Assembly: GCA_016721185.1 (NCBI GenBank)
Contig: JADKIP010000012.1
Location: 62,001-126,000, forward strand
Reading direction: 5' to 3'
DNA length: 64,000 nucleotides
Source: Candidatus Dechloromonas phosphorivorans
GTDB taxonomy: Bacteria > Pseudomonadota > Gammaproteobacteria > Burkholderiales > Rhodocyclaceae
The stretch's first letter is position 1. The number at the start of each line of letters is the position of its first letter. Shown piece after piece: positions 48,981-59,013 of the stretch. The notes under the pieces were generated by a model. The model did not search any database, had not been told where the DNA came from, and worked only from the letters and a program-made list of their open reading frames with translations. The translations under genes and the position numbers were made by a program.

Positions 48981-49883
48981 ATGCACAATATCAATGACAT
49001 GCTGTTTTTCGCCCACGTGGTCAAGTTCCGTAGTTTTTCCGAGGCAGCACGCCAGCTTGATGTTTCCAAATCGCGGGTGAGTAAGGCCGTCGCCCGCCTG
49101 GAAAGCGAACTGGGCGTCCGCCTGTTGCACCGGAGCACCCGCAGTCTGAGCTTGACCGATGTCGGTGAGTCATATTTCGAGCATTGCGACCGGATTTTGG
49201 AAGAGCTGAACCAGGCCGACTCGACGATTTCCCGCTTGCATCAGGAGCCGCGCGGCAAGCTGAAGATCAGCGCCCCGGTGGCTTTCAGTACGATGCATGT
49301 AGCCTCGGCCTTGCCGGATTTCATGGCGCTCTATCCCGACCTGACCGTCGATCTGACGATCAGCGACCGCCTGGTCGACCTGGCAGACGAGGGTTACGAC
49401 ATCGCCCTGCGCATCACATGGGAGCCCGGGCAGAATCTGGTGGCCCGCCAATTGGCACCTATCCGCCGCAAAATCTGCGGCAGCCCCTCCTACCTGGCCC
49501 GCCAAGGAGTTCCACTCGCTCCCGAGGATCTCGTTAAGCACAATTGCCTCGACTACACCTTCATGAACACCCAGGGTGTCTGGCATCTCAATGGCTGCAA
49601 CGGCAACGTCGCAATCCCTGTCTCTGGCACGCTGCGTATCAACGATGACGAGGCGCTGTCGCAGGCGGTTCTCGGCGGGCTTGGACTGGCCGTATTGCCG
49701 ACGTTCATCGTTGGCAAAGATTTGCAGGCAGGCCGTCTGGTCGAGGTTTTGCCAGGCTATGTGCCAACTGAACGCTTCATCTATGCCGTTCATCTGCCGA
49801 ATCGGCATTTACCGTTGAAAGTACGTGCTTTTATTGAATTTCTTCTAAATCGTTTTGGACCAACACCCTATTGGGATGGTTGA
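48981..49883 (+). CDS. LysR-family regulator (CrgA-like)
   Basis: A 300-aa regulator with N-terminal winged helix (MHNINDMLFFAHVVKFRSFSEAARQLDVSKSRVSKAV) and a full effector domain ending GPTPYWDG. It is a close paralogue of the frameshifted gene at 45647, sharing segments such as HNCLDYT and DDEALSQAVLGGLG. RBS GAGGAG precedes the ATG. An inverted-repeat operator lies just upstream, and gdhA is divergent. Confidence 0.93.
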   Translation: MHNINDMLFFAHVVKFRSFSEAARQLDVSKSRVSKAVARLESELGVRLLHRSTRSLSLTDVGESYFEHCDRILEELNQADSTISRLHQEPRGKLKISAPVAFSTMHVASALPDFMALYPDLTVDLTISDRLVDLADEGYDIALRITWEPGQNLVARQLAPIRRKICGSPSYLARQGVPLAPEDLVKHNCLDYTFMNTQGVWHLNGCNGNVAIPVSGTLRINDDEALSQAVLGGLGLAVLPTFIVGKDLQAGRLVEVLPGYVPTERFIYAVHLPNRHLPLKVRAFIEFLLNRFGPTPYWDG

Positions 49884-50039
49884 GAAAGGACCCTTTGACC
49901 AGGTAACAGTGCCGACCTGCCGGTGCTTGCCGGAACTGCCGCCGAAGACCACAATCCAACCTCCAAACACACGTCGCCACCACCCCCGGCAGCGTGCTGT
50001 GCCATCAGCGCCCACAAGGCGTCATAACCGGAGAGAAAA

Positions 50040-53000
50040 ATGAGCAACATGGCTCTGCCAGCCGCCACGCTGGACGACAAATACACCGCCACCACCGGCC
50101 GCGTCTTTCTCACCGGGACCCAGGCGCTGATCCGCCTGCCGATGCTGCAGCGCGAACGCGATCTTGCCGCCGGCCTGAATACCGCCGGCTTCATCTCCGG
50201 CTATCGCGGCAGCCCGCTCGGCAATCTCGATCTCGGTCTGTGGAAAGCCAAGCAACACCTCGCCGAACACCACATCACCTTCCAGCCCGGCATCAATGAG
50301 GACATGGCGGCGACGGCCGTCTGGGGCAGCCAGCAGGTCGGCCTGTTTCCCGACGCCCGCTACGACGGCGTCTTCGGCCTGTGGTACGGCAAGGGGCCGG
50401 GCGTGGACCGCTGCGGCGACGTCTTCCGCCACGCCAATGCCGCCGGCTCCGCAAGGCATGGCGGCGTGCTGGTCATTGCCGGCGACGACCATGCGGCCAA
50501 ATCCTCAACCCTGCCGCACCAGACCGAGCACATTTTCAAGGCGCTGCTGATGCCGGTGCTCTACCCGGCCAATGTTCAGGAATATCTCGATTACGGCCTG
50601 CACGGCTGGGCGATGAGCCGCTATTCCGGTTGCTGGGTCGCCTTCAAGGCGCTGGCCGACACGGTTGAAACATCCGCTTCGGTGCGCGTTGACCTTGCTG
50701 CGGTCAACATCGTTTTTCCGACGGATTTTGCGCTGCCGCCGGACGGCCTCAACATCCGCTGGCCCGACCCGCCGCTGGTCCAGGAAGCCCGGCTGCTCAA
50801 TCTCAAGCTCTACGCCGCGCTGGCCTATGCCCGGGCCAACCAGTTGAACCGGGTGATCATCGACTCGCCCACCCCCCAGCTCGGCATACTGACTGCCGGC
50901 AAGAGCTATCTCGACGTCCGCCAGGCGCTCGACGAACTGGGCATCGACGACAAGCTCGCCGCCGAAATCGGCATCCGGCTCTACAAGGTCGGCATGGTCT
51001 GGCCGCTGGAACCGGAAGGCGTCCGCCACTTTGCCGAAGGGCTGGAGGAAATCCTCGTCGTCGAGGAAAAGCGGCAGTTGCTCGAATACCAGTTGAAGGA
51101 AGAGCTCTACAACTGGCGCGAGGACGTCCGCCCGCGCGTCGTCGGCAAGTTCGACGAAATCGGCGAATGGTCACAGGGCAACTGGTTGCTGCCCGCCACC
51201 GGCGAATTGCCGGTGGCCACCATCGCCCGCGTCATTGCCGAACGGATCAGCCGTTTCTTCACGTCGCCGACCATCGCAGCCCGCCTGAAAGTGATCGAAG
51301 CCAAGCAAAAGGCGGCGCAGACGCCGATCATCCTGGCCGAGCGCAAACCGCATTTCTGTTCCGGCTGCCCGCACAACACCTCGACCCGCCTGCCCGAAGG
51401 CTCACGCGCCGTCGCCGGCATCGGCTGCCATTACATGGTGACCTGGATGGACCGCAGCACCGCCACCTTCACCCATATGGGCGGCGAAGGCGTGCCCTGG
51501 GTCGGGCAGGCGCCCTTTACCGAAGAAAAACACATCTTCGCCAACCTCGGCGACGGCACCTACTTCCATTCCGGCCTGCTCGCCATCCGCCAGGCGATCG
51601 CTGCCAAAGTGCCGATCACCTACAAGATTCTCTACAACGATGCGGTGGCCATGACCGGCGGCCAGCCGGTGGACGGCATCCTCAGCGTCGCCCGCATCAC
51701 CCGCCAGCTGGAAGCCGAAGGTGTCGGCAAAATGGTGATCGTCACCGACGATCCGGACAAGTACGCCGAGATCACCGATCTCGCCCCAATGTGCCGGTTC
51801 GCCACCGCGACGAACTCGACAGCGTGCAGCGTGAATTACGCGAAGAGCCCGGCGTCAGCATCCTGATCTACGACCAGGTCTGCGCCACCGAAGCCCGCCG
51901 GCGCCGGAAACGCGGCAAGCTGCCGGCCATCGCCAAGCGCGTCTTCATCAACGAAGCGGTCTGCGAGGGCTGCGGCGACTGCTCGGTGCAATCCAACTGC
52001 CTGTCGGTCATCCCGGTCGAAACCGCCTTCGGCACCAAGCGCCAGATCGATCAGTCGTCCTGCAATCAGGATTTCTCCTGCCTCAAGGGTTTCTGCCCGA
52101 GCTTCGTGACGATTGAAGGCGGCAAGCCGAAAAAAGGCAGTGCTGCTGCGGTCGACACCGAAAACTGGCCAAATTTGCCCGAGCCGCAACTGCCGAGCAC
52201 CGCCCAGCCCTATAACCTGCTGCTCACCGGCGTCGGCGGCATGGGCGTCATCACCCTCGGCGCGTTGGTCGGCATGGCCGCCCACCTTGACGGCAAGGGC
52301 ATTTCGACCCTCGACATGACCGGACTGGCGCAGAAATACGGCGCCGTCTTCTCGCACCTGCGCATCGCCGACCGGCCGGAAGACATCCACGCCGCCCGCA
52401 TCGCCACCGGCGAAGCGCATGCCATTCTCGGCGGCGATCTGGTGGTCAGCGCCGGCAGCGAGGCGCTGTCGAAAATGCTCGAAGGGCGCACTCGCGCCGT
52501 GGTTAGTTGCACCGAAACCCCGACCGCCGAGTTCACCCGCAACCGGGACTGGCATTTCCCGCTGGCCGGTCTGCAACAACAGTTGGTCGAAACACTCGGT
52601 CGCGACAACGTAGAGTTCATCGACGCCCAACATCTGGCGACCGCCTTGATGGGCGATGCGCTCTACGCCAACATGCTCCTCCTCGGTTACGCCTGGCAGA
52701 ACGGTCTGGTCCCGGTGTCCGCCGCCGCCCTGCACAAGGCCATCGAGCTGAACGGCGCTGCCGTCGAGGCCAACCGCCAGGCTTTCCTGTGGGGCCGGCG
52801 AGCTGCGGTCGACCCGCAAAAAGTGGCAAAAATCGCTGGCCCGATTGGCGGACAGGCTTTCGTTGAACCAACGCTGGATGAACTGATCGCCAGCCGCATC
52901 GCCCACCTCACGGCCTATCAGGATGTCGCGCTGGCGGCGCGTTTCCAGCAGCGCATCGAAGCATCCGCACCCTCGGCAACGACGAACTGACCCGCACCGT

Positions 53001-53475
53001 CGCCACCCAATACGCCCGGCTACTCGCCCCCAAGGACGAATATGAAGTCGCCCGTCTCTATAGCGAAACCGATTTTCTCCAACGTCTTGGCGAAAACTTC
53101 GACGGTAAGCTGCGCCTGAGTTTCCACCTCGCCCCGCCCGGTCTGAGCCGACTCGGCCCGGATGGCCGTCCGAAGAAAATCACCTTCGGGCCCTGGTTGC
53201 TGCCGGTACTGAAGTGGCTGGCCAAAGCGCGGCAGATACGCGGTAGCTGGCTCGACCCCTTCCATTTTTCGCCCGAAAAAGCCGTCGACCGCAGACTTCT
53301 TGCCGACTATGAAGCCGACCTCGACTTGATCGCCAGCGTCAGCAACAAACCGGCGGCGGCGCTGCAACTGGCCAATTGGCCCGCCGAAGTGCGCGGTTTC
53401 GGCCCCATCCGCAGTCAGGCTGCCGCCAAGGCAAGCCAAGCAAGGGAAACGGCACGAGCCGCGCTGGTGGCATAA
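50040..53475 (+). pseudogene. Indolepyruvate ferredoxin oxidoreductase, fused subunits, frameshifted twice
   Basis: About 1145 codons of a fused IorA/IorB-like enzyme that decarboxylates aryl pyruvates to aryl-acetyl-CoA, reducing ferredoxin. Order: pyrimidine-binding domain (NTAGFISGYRGSPLGNLDLG), TPP domain (GIGCHYMVTWMD, NLGDGTYFHSG), ferredoxin motif CEGCGDCSVQSNCL plus CNQDFSCLKGFC, then gamma-type domain (LLLTGVGGMGVITLGALVG) and a C-terminal extension. One base is missing near 51787 (restored LAPNVPVRHRDELDS) and one near 52962 (restored EAIRTLGNDELTR). Probably used for anaerobic or aromatic amino-acid catabolism. Confidence 0.9.
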
Positions 53476-53482
53476 TCGCGGG

Positions 53483-54232
53483 ATGAATTCGACCCCCAGC
53501 CGACAACTGGCCCTGCAAGGCGCCGCCGTCATTCTCGTTTTATCCTTCGCCTGGCCCTACTTTGGTCTGACTGCTGAAACCCTGCCCTGGCAGCAAACCA
53601 GCCTGGCAATTGGCGCCGTGGCGCTGATTTTTGCGACGCTCACCCGCCAACCCTGGTGGTGGCGAATCATCCACGCCGGCTTCATGCCCCTGATCTGGGT
53701 GACGCAAAGCCTCGCCATCGACCCCATCTGGTTCCTGGTCGCCTTCATCCTGCTGCTGCTGGTCTATCGCGGGGCGCTTTCCGGGCAAGTACCACTCTAC
53801 CTTTCCAATCCCCAAACCGTCACCGCGCTGGCGGAACTGCTGGCCGAACGCGGCCCCAGCCGTTTCCTGGATCTCGGCGCCGGCGTCGGCAGCACCACCG
53901 TACCGCTGGCCGATCATTTCCCGGACAGCCATTTCACTGGCGTCGAAAACGCCCCGCTCACCTGGCTGGTTGGTCGCTATTTCTGTATCGGCCGGCCCAA
54001 CATCCACTGGCGCTGGGAAGACATGTGGCAAGTCAAACTCAATGATTTCGATGTCGTTTACGCCTTTCTCTCACCCGTCCCGATGCCCCGGCTATGGGAA
54101 AAAATCCAGGCCGAAATGAAACCCGGCAGCCTCTTCATCAGCAACAGTTTCCCTGTGCCCGGCACCGCGCCCTGCCAGGTCATCGAAGTTGACTGCACGC
54201 CACCCAGACCGCTCTACTGCTACAAAACCTGA
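53483..54232 (+). CDS. Membrane-anchored class I SAM methyltransferase
   Basis: A 249-aa protein with three or four hydrophobic segments in residues 8-95 (including IGAVALIFATLT and FLVAFILLLLVYRG), then a cytoplasmic methyltransferase domain. The SAM motif is FLDLGAGVGSTTVPLA, with the acidic motif at GVENAP. No lipid or protein target is evident. It starts 7 bp after the oxidoreductase stop, and the kinase gene follows immediately, suggesting an operon. Membrane anchoring suggests a lipid or quinone-like substrate; this is inference. Confidence 0.78.
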   Translation: MNSTPSRQLALQGAAVILVLSFAWPYFGLTAETLPWQQTSLAIGAVALIFATLTRQPWWWRIIHAGFMPLIWVTQSLAIDPIWFLVAFILLLLVYRGALSGQVPLYLSNPQTVTALAELLAERGPSRFLDLGAGVGSTTVPLADHFPDSHFTGVENAPLTWLVGRYFCIGRPNIHWRWEDMWQVKLNDFDVVYAFLSPVPMPRLWEKIQAEMKPGSLFISNSFPVPGTAPCQVIEVDCTPPRPLYCYKT

Positions 54233-54238
54233 GCCTTG

Positions 54239-56329
54239 ATGCGACAAAAAAGCCGGAAACCCTCGCTCTTTTTGTCGCGCTGGTCAGTACCGTGGCGGTG
54301 CTCACGGTATTTCTCGCTGACCTGATTTTTACCCGGCAGCGCGACATCGACACCAACGAACGCCGCCTCCAGCACTTCAGCATCATGATGGCCGAGCACT
54401 CTGCCCGCGCTTTTGAAGGCATCGACGTCCTGCTCCGCGAAACCTCCCTGGATCTTTCGCACAACCGCGCCGGCTGGGAAACCTGGGCGGCGAGCAAAGG
54501 CTGGGAATACATCGCCCAGCGGCACTCCCGTGCGCTGACGCAAATGCGCGACCTGATCATTTTCGATCGCGACGGCAACCAGCGTTTCGTCTCGACCTAC
54601 TTCCCGGCACCGCAAATCAATGTCAAGGATCGGCCGTACTTTCAAGTGATCGAAAACGGGACGGATGCCGCCACCTGGGGGCCCTACATCGGACGGAACT
54701 CCGGTCGTTACAGCTACGCGCTGGCGCGCCGCATCACCGACGCCAACAAGCGTTTTGCCGGCATCGCCTTTGCCGCCATGGAGCCGGGCTATATGCAGGA
54801 TTTCTGCTGGGCCAACCGGCTGTCCGACGATTTTGAATCGGTACTGATCAACGCCAAGGGGCAGATCGTTGCCTCCTGCCGGCCAGTTGACATCAGCCGG
54901 CACTCCCCGGTGCTTGGCGCGCTCGCGACCGATGTCCTGTTCGCTGGCAAACTGCGCACCCTGATCCCGGAAAGCGGCCTTAACAGCGGCAACGGCCTGC
55001 TCATCTCAATCTCGCCCGTACCCGGTTTTTCCGATCTGCGCATTCTTACCGCCATCCCGGAAAAAACACTGCTCGCCAACTGGCGTAGCCGACTCGTTGA
55101 ACTCTCCACGCTCAGCTTGCTCGTCACCATCGTCCTCCTCGTCGGCGCCCTGCTCGTTCGCCGGCAGATTCGCGAAATGAAGGCAATGACGGCGGAACTG
55201 GCCGCCAGTCACGAACATCTGGAAGAACGCATCCGCGAGGCAACGCAAGAACTGGCCGGGGAAAAAGATGCCGCCGAGCGGGCCAACAAGGCCAAGAGCC
55301 GCTTTCTGGCGGCCGCCAGCCACGACTTGCGGCAACCCATGCACGCCCTTTCCCTGTTCGCCGCCGACTTGCAGCACCAGGCTCGCAGCGGCATCACCCA
55401 GGATCAAAGTCATTTGGCCGAGAAAATTGCCGCCTCGACCAAGACGCTCAGCGAATTGCTCGACTCACTGCTCGACCTTTCCCGCCTCGACGTTACCGGC
55501 ATTCACCCGGAAATTCGCGCCTTCCCGCTCAACCCGCTTTTCGAGCGTCTGAACAATGCCTTCCGGCGCGCCGCCGCCGATCGCAACCTGAGCTTGCATT
55601 TCCGGCCAACCCAGCACTGGCTCTCTTCGGACCCGGTGATGCTCGAACGCATTCTCGCCAACCTGATTTCCAATGCGCTGCGTTACACCCCGGTTGGCGG
55701 GCGAGTGCTGGTCGCTGCCCGCCAGCGCGGCAACGAAATCCAGATCGAGGTTCGCGATAACGGCATGGGGATTGCACCGGAAAATCAGGCGGCGATCTTT
55801 GCCGAGTTCTATCAGGTGGGCAATCAGGCGCGCGAGCAAAACAAGGGGCTTGGTCTTGGGCTATCGATCGTTGATCGGCTGGCGCGCGCCTTGACGGTCA
55901 AGATCAGCCTGCGCTCGCAACTGAGTGAGGGAACGACTTTCGCCCTGCGCGTGCCGGCCAGTCACCCGGGCAACCTCAATCAGCAGGGAAAAGCTGCCGC
56001 CACTGGTCGGCAAGGTACATTTCATCGGCCACTCCGATCACCTGCAGCTCTGCCTGCAACTGGTGGAAGGCTGGCATTACGCCATCAGCCGCGACGACAG
56101 CGCCACGCCGGCCCGCGCCCCGCGCGACGCCATATTGGTCGTTGATGATGAATTGGCTGCCGCCGTCAGCGCCGAACAAGCCGTCGGCACACCACTGATC
56201 GTTCTGGTCAGGGATGGGCAGCAAAAACTGCCACCCGGCGCCCACGCCCTGCCAACGCCGGTCCGTCCGGCGAAGCTGCGAGCGCTACTCAGCCAGCTTC
56301 AAAAAACATTGCCGAAATCGATGCCGTAA
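54239..56329 (+). pseudogene. Membrane histidine kinase with degenerate C-terminal receiver, frameshifted
   Basis: About 697 codons. N-terminal membrane helix (LALFVALVSTVAVLTVFLAD), periplasmic PDC/Cache-like sensor (residues about 45-270), second helix (LSLLVTIVLLVGALLV), coiled coil, HisKA with FLAAASHDLRQPMHALSL, and HATPase (NLISNALRYTPVGG, RDNGMGI, GLGLGLSIVDR). A C-terminal receiver-like domain follows after a frame change near 55990. Its N-terminal acidic pair is missing. I propose start ATG 54239; a shift in the A-run near 54246-54251 is needed to join it to the long frame. Confidence 0.82.
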
Positions 56330-56961
56330 CGGGCCACGGTGACCAGCGCCTGCGTCCGGCTATTGACGCCGAGCGCCTTGAAAACAGCGGTGACGTGAAT
56401 CTTGACGGTGCCTTCCGAAAGATCCAGTTGCTCGGCAATATCGCGATTCGACAAACCGCGCACCATCAAGGCCAGCACCTGCGCCTGGCGGCTGGTCAGC
56501 CCGACCTCTTCCGGCTGCACATTGACGCGGTAAGGCGGCAGCGGCGTTACATCATCCATGCGCGAACATTGCTGGCCATTGGGGCGGAAGATATTACCGG
56601 CCAACACCTCATTGACCGCGGCCAGCAGGGCTTCGCCTGAAAATGCCTTGGGAATGAAGCCGGAGGCACCCAGATTCATTACCCGCGTAATGGTCGGCGT
56701 GTCGTCGAAGGCAGAAACTACCGCCACCGGCATCGCCGGATAGCGGCGGCGCAAAATATCGAGACCGGCAAAACCATCAATTCCCGGCAGTGCCAGATCA
56801 AGCAGGAGCAGATCAAAATCACCCTCGTTATCGAGCATGGCGAGCGCCGACTCAAAATCCGAGCTATCAAAAACCGTCACATCCTCTTCAATCTGCCCAA
56901 GCAACCTGACCAAACCTTCGCGCACCAGCGCGTGATCTTCCACTACCAACAACTTCAACAT
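56299..56961 (-). CDS. NarL/LuxR-type response regulator
   Basis: A 220-aa response regulator. Receiver domain: acidic pair in VVEDHALVREGL, phosphoacceptor Asp in LLLLDLALPGIDG, Lys in FIPKAFSG. C-terminal LuxR HTH: LTSRQAQVLALMVRGLSNRDIAEQLDLSEGTVKIHVTAV. The ATG at 56961 has GGAG at suitable spacing; an in-frame GTG at 56967 is less likely. It is convergent with the histidine kinase and overlaps its end by 31 bases. The two probably form a pair despite opposite strands. Confidence 0.9.
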   Translation of the reverse strand: MLKLLVVEDHALVREGLVRLLGQIEEDVTVFDSSDFESALAMLDNEGDFDLLLLDLALPGIDGFAGLDILRRRYPAMPVAVVSAFDDTPTITRVMNLGASGFIPKAFSGEALLAAVNEVLAGNIFRPNGQQCSRMDDVTPLPPYRVNVQPEEVGLTSRQAQVLALMVRGLSNRDIAEQLDLSEGTVKIHVTAVFKALGVNSRTQALVTVARYGIDFGNVF

Positions 56962-57049
56962 ACGCACTCCTTATGACTTATCGCTAATCTAGCACTTTGT
57001 CCGTTTAAGTGGTTTAAGATGAGGAGACTAAATACAAACGGAGAGAGAC

Positions 57050-57508
57050 ATGTCCGACAATCAAGTACACGACCCCCTGAATTTCATGCGCAACCTTTGG
57101 GGAAATATGGGCTTCACGCTCCCCGGCATGGTTGCCCCGACTTTCGACATTGAAGAACTCGACAAACGCATCAAGGACATGAAAGCCGTCGAAGGCTGGC
57201 TGCGGATGAATCTCTCGATGCTGCAAATGACCATCCAGGGCCTGGAGATGCAGCGCACCACGGTGTCTGCGGTACAGACCATGGGCAAAATGGCCTCCGA
57301 TACCGCCAAATCCATGTCACCGGGTGCAGAAGAACCGGCTGCTGCGGTCGACGCGGAAAAAACGGCATTTTCCGAGGCCGCCATGTGGCCCTGGCAAATG
57401 ATGCAGCAGATGCGCGAGCAAATGCAGCAAAGTGCCGATGCCGCGACTCAGGCAGCCGACGAAGAAGCCGCGGCAGAAAAGCCGGGCGGCCGCCGCGGCA
57501 AGAAATAA
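57050..57508 (+). CDS. phaM: PhaM-type polyhydroxybutyrate granule protein
   Basis: A 152-aa protein starting MSDNQVHDPLNFMRNLWGNM, then FDIEELDKRIKDMKAVEGWLRMNLSMLQMTIQGLEMQR, typical of PhaM. The N-terminal half interacts with PHB synthase and phasins; the C-terminus is Lys/Gly/Arg-rich (EKPGGRRGKK) like histone-type DNA-binding tails. In Ralstonia it activates PhaC1 and attaches granules to the nucleoid. An AGAGAGA ribosome-binding site precedes the ATG. Monocistronic by position. Confidence 0.87.
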   Translation: MSDNQVHDPLNFMRNLWGNMGFTLPGMVAPTFDIEELDKRIKDMKAVEGWLRMNLSMLQMTIQGLEMQRTTVSAVQTMGKMASDTAKSMSPGAEEPAAAVDAEKTAFSEAAMWPWQMMQQMREQMQQSADAATQAADEEAAAEKPGGRRGKK

Positions 57509-57517
57509 TCAGAAAAA

Positions 57518-58414
57518 TCAGCGCAGCAGCCACGCTGCCCAGAGCGGCAGCGTGAGCATCGACCCCAGCGTCGTTGCAGAAATCAGCCAAGCCACACTAC
57601 GCCCGTCGCCCCCCATGCGCATCGCCAGAATGTAGGCTGAAGACGCGGTCGGCAAGGCGGCAAACAACACTACCACCTGATAGTTCAAACCGCTTAGTCC
57701 AAGCAGGCTACCCACGGTGAGCGCGATCAACGGCAAAACCAGCAGTTTGATGGCGACCAGCCAGAGCGAAAAACCGCGCACGCCAGGCGTGCTTTCCAGG
57801 CGTAAGGCGGCACCGACGGTAATCAGGCCGAGCGCAATCGAGGCATCGGCCAGCCGCCCGAGAAACGCCTGCAACGGGGCCGGCGGCATAAAACCAAGCA
57901 GGTTGAGCAGAAAGCCGGCCGCCGTGCCCCAAATCAGCGGATTGCGCGCCACTTCGCGCCACAAACCCACTTCGCCGTGGCGGGCGAGCATCCAGACCGA
58001 AACCAGATTAGCCAGCGGCACCGCAGCACCAACGATCAGGCCCATCGTTGCAATGCCGGGCGAGCCGAACAACATGCCGGCCACCGCCAGCGCGATATAG
58101 GAATTGAAGCGGTAGGCGCACTGGAACATCGAGGCGTAAGTCAGCGCCGGCAGTTTGCTGAACAGGCGCGGCAGGATGCCAAGCACCATACCGCCGGCCA
58201 TCGCCGCGAAGGCCGTGCCGAGCAAGGGCATGGCAGAGGCAAGATCAAGCCGGGTCTTGATGATGGCATTGATGAGCAGCGCCGGAAAAAGAATGAAGTA
58301 GACCAGCTTCTCGACGCCATTCCAGAAATGATCGCCGAGATGCATCCAGCGCCGGATGGCAACCCCGAGCAGGATCAGGGCGAAATCGGGGAGAAGAAGG
58401 AGCGCGGTATTCAT
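57518..58414 (-). CDS. AEC family transporter (auxin efflux carrier-like)
   Basis: A 298-aa inner-membrane protein with about ten hydrophobic segments in two inverted halves. The pattern in the N-half (FPALLINAIIKT) and the C-half (ALPTASSAYILAMRMGGD) is typical of the AEC/BART carriers. Possible substrates are organic acids (malonate, malate) or amino acids; not assigned. The 3' end lies 9 bp from the convergent phaM stop. The start codon is followed by a short N-terminus, MNTALLLLPDFALIL. Confidence 0.82.
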   Translation of the reverse strand: MNTALLLLPDFALILLGVAIRRWMHLGDHFWNGVEKLVYFILFPALLINAIIKTRLDLASAMPLLGTAFAAMAGGMVLGILPRLFSKLPALTYASMFQCAYRFNSYIALAVAGMLFGSPGIATMGLIVGAAVPLANLVSVWMLARHGEVGLWREVARNPLIWGTAAGFLLNLLGFMPPAPLQAFLGRLADASIALGLITVGAALRLESTPGVRGFSLWLVAIKLLVLPLIALTVGSLLGLSGLNYQVVVLFAALPTASSAYILAMRMGGDGRSVAWLISATTLGSMLTLPLWAAWLLR

Positions 58415-58543
58415 CGCTGTATTCTAGAGGGCAGCGCTTCCCGGCCCAAGCGTGGAAAGCCGCAACGCGAGATGAGGAAAGCCGCAACGCGGCTTGACCC
58501 TCGTGGTCAAACGCCCAATACTCGGCGCAACAAGGAGAAATCA

Positions 58544-58987
58544 ATGCATCCTGAATGGTGGGTCTGGATTGTCGGCGGCGTCGTGTTGATGCTGGCCGAG
58601 TTGGCCGTGGCGTCGTTCTTCGTCATCTGGTTCGGCCTCGGCGCCTTGCTCGTTGGCCTGCTGATGCTGCTCATACCGACGCTTTCGCTGACCGCACAAC
58701 TGGCTACCTGGACAATCGCCTCGCTGGCGATGGTTGCCCTGTGGTTCCGGGTCTTCAAGCAAAGCCAGCACAAAACACTGGTCGGCACAGCCGAGGGCGA
58801 GGTCATGGGTGAAATTGGCCTGCTGGTTGGCGCAGTCGCCCCGTTTGCGCGGGGGAAAGCGCGCTTTCAACGCCCCATACTGGGTTCCGAGGAATGGGTT
58901 TGCACAGCCGACGCAGCGATTGCGGCGGGCGAGCGGGTCAAGGTGGTGGCGGTCGAAGGTAGTTATCTGAAAGTCAGCAAGGCGTAA
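58544..58987 (+). CDS. nfeD: NfeD-family membrane protein
   Basis: A 147-aa protein, the short NfeD type: an N-terminal membrane region (WWVWIVGGVVLMLAELAV and following helices to about residue 75) and a C-terminal OB-fold domain (GRGKARFQRPIL... to SYLKVSKA). AAGGAG precedes the ATG at 58544. Short NfeD proteins pair with SPFH proteins in membrane microdomains, and here the SPFH gene follows in 26 bp. The open frame upstream of the ATG is not coded. Confidence 0.9.
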   Translation: MHPEWWVWIVGGVVLMLAELAVASFFVIWFGLGALLVGLLMLLIPTLSLTAQLATWTIASLAMVALWFRVFKQSQHKTLVGTAEGEVMGEIGLLVGAVAPFARGKARFQRPILGSEEWVCTADAAIAAGERVKVVAVEGSYLKVSKA

Positions 58988-59013
58988 CGAGGTCACAACC
59001 TGGAGGTTACAAA

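Noticed and set aside
57977..58543. Long N-terminal extension of NfeD
   Set aside because: It is antisense to the AEC transporter; the ATG at 58544 has a proper AAGGAG site and gives a normal NfeD start.
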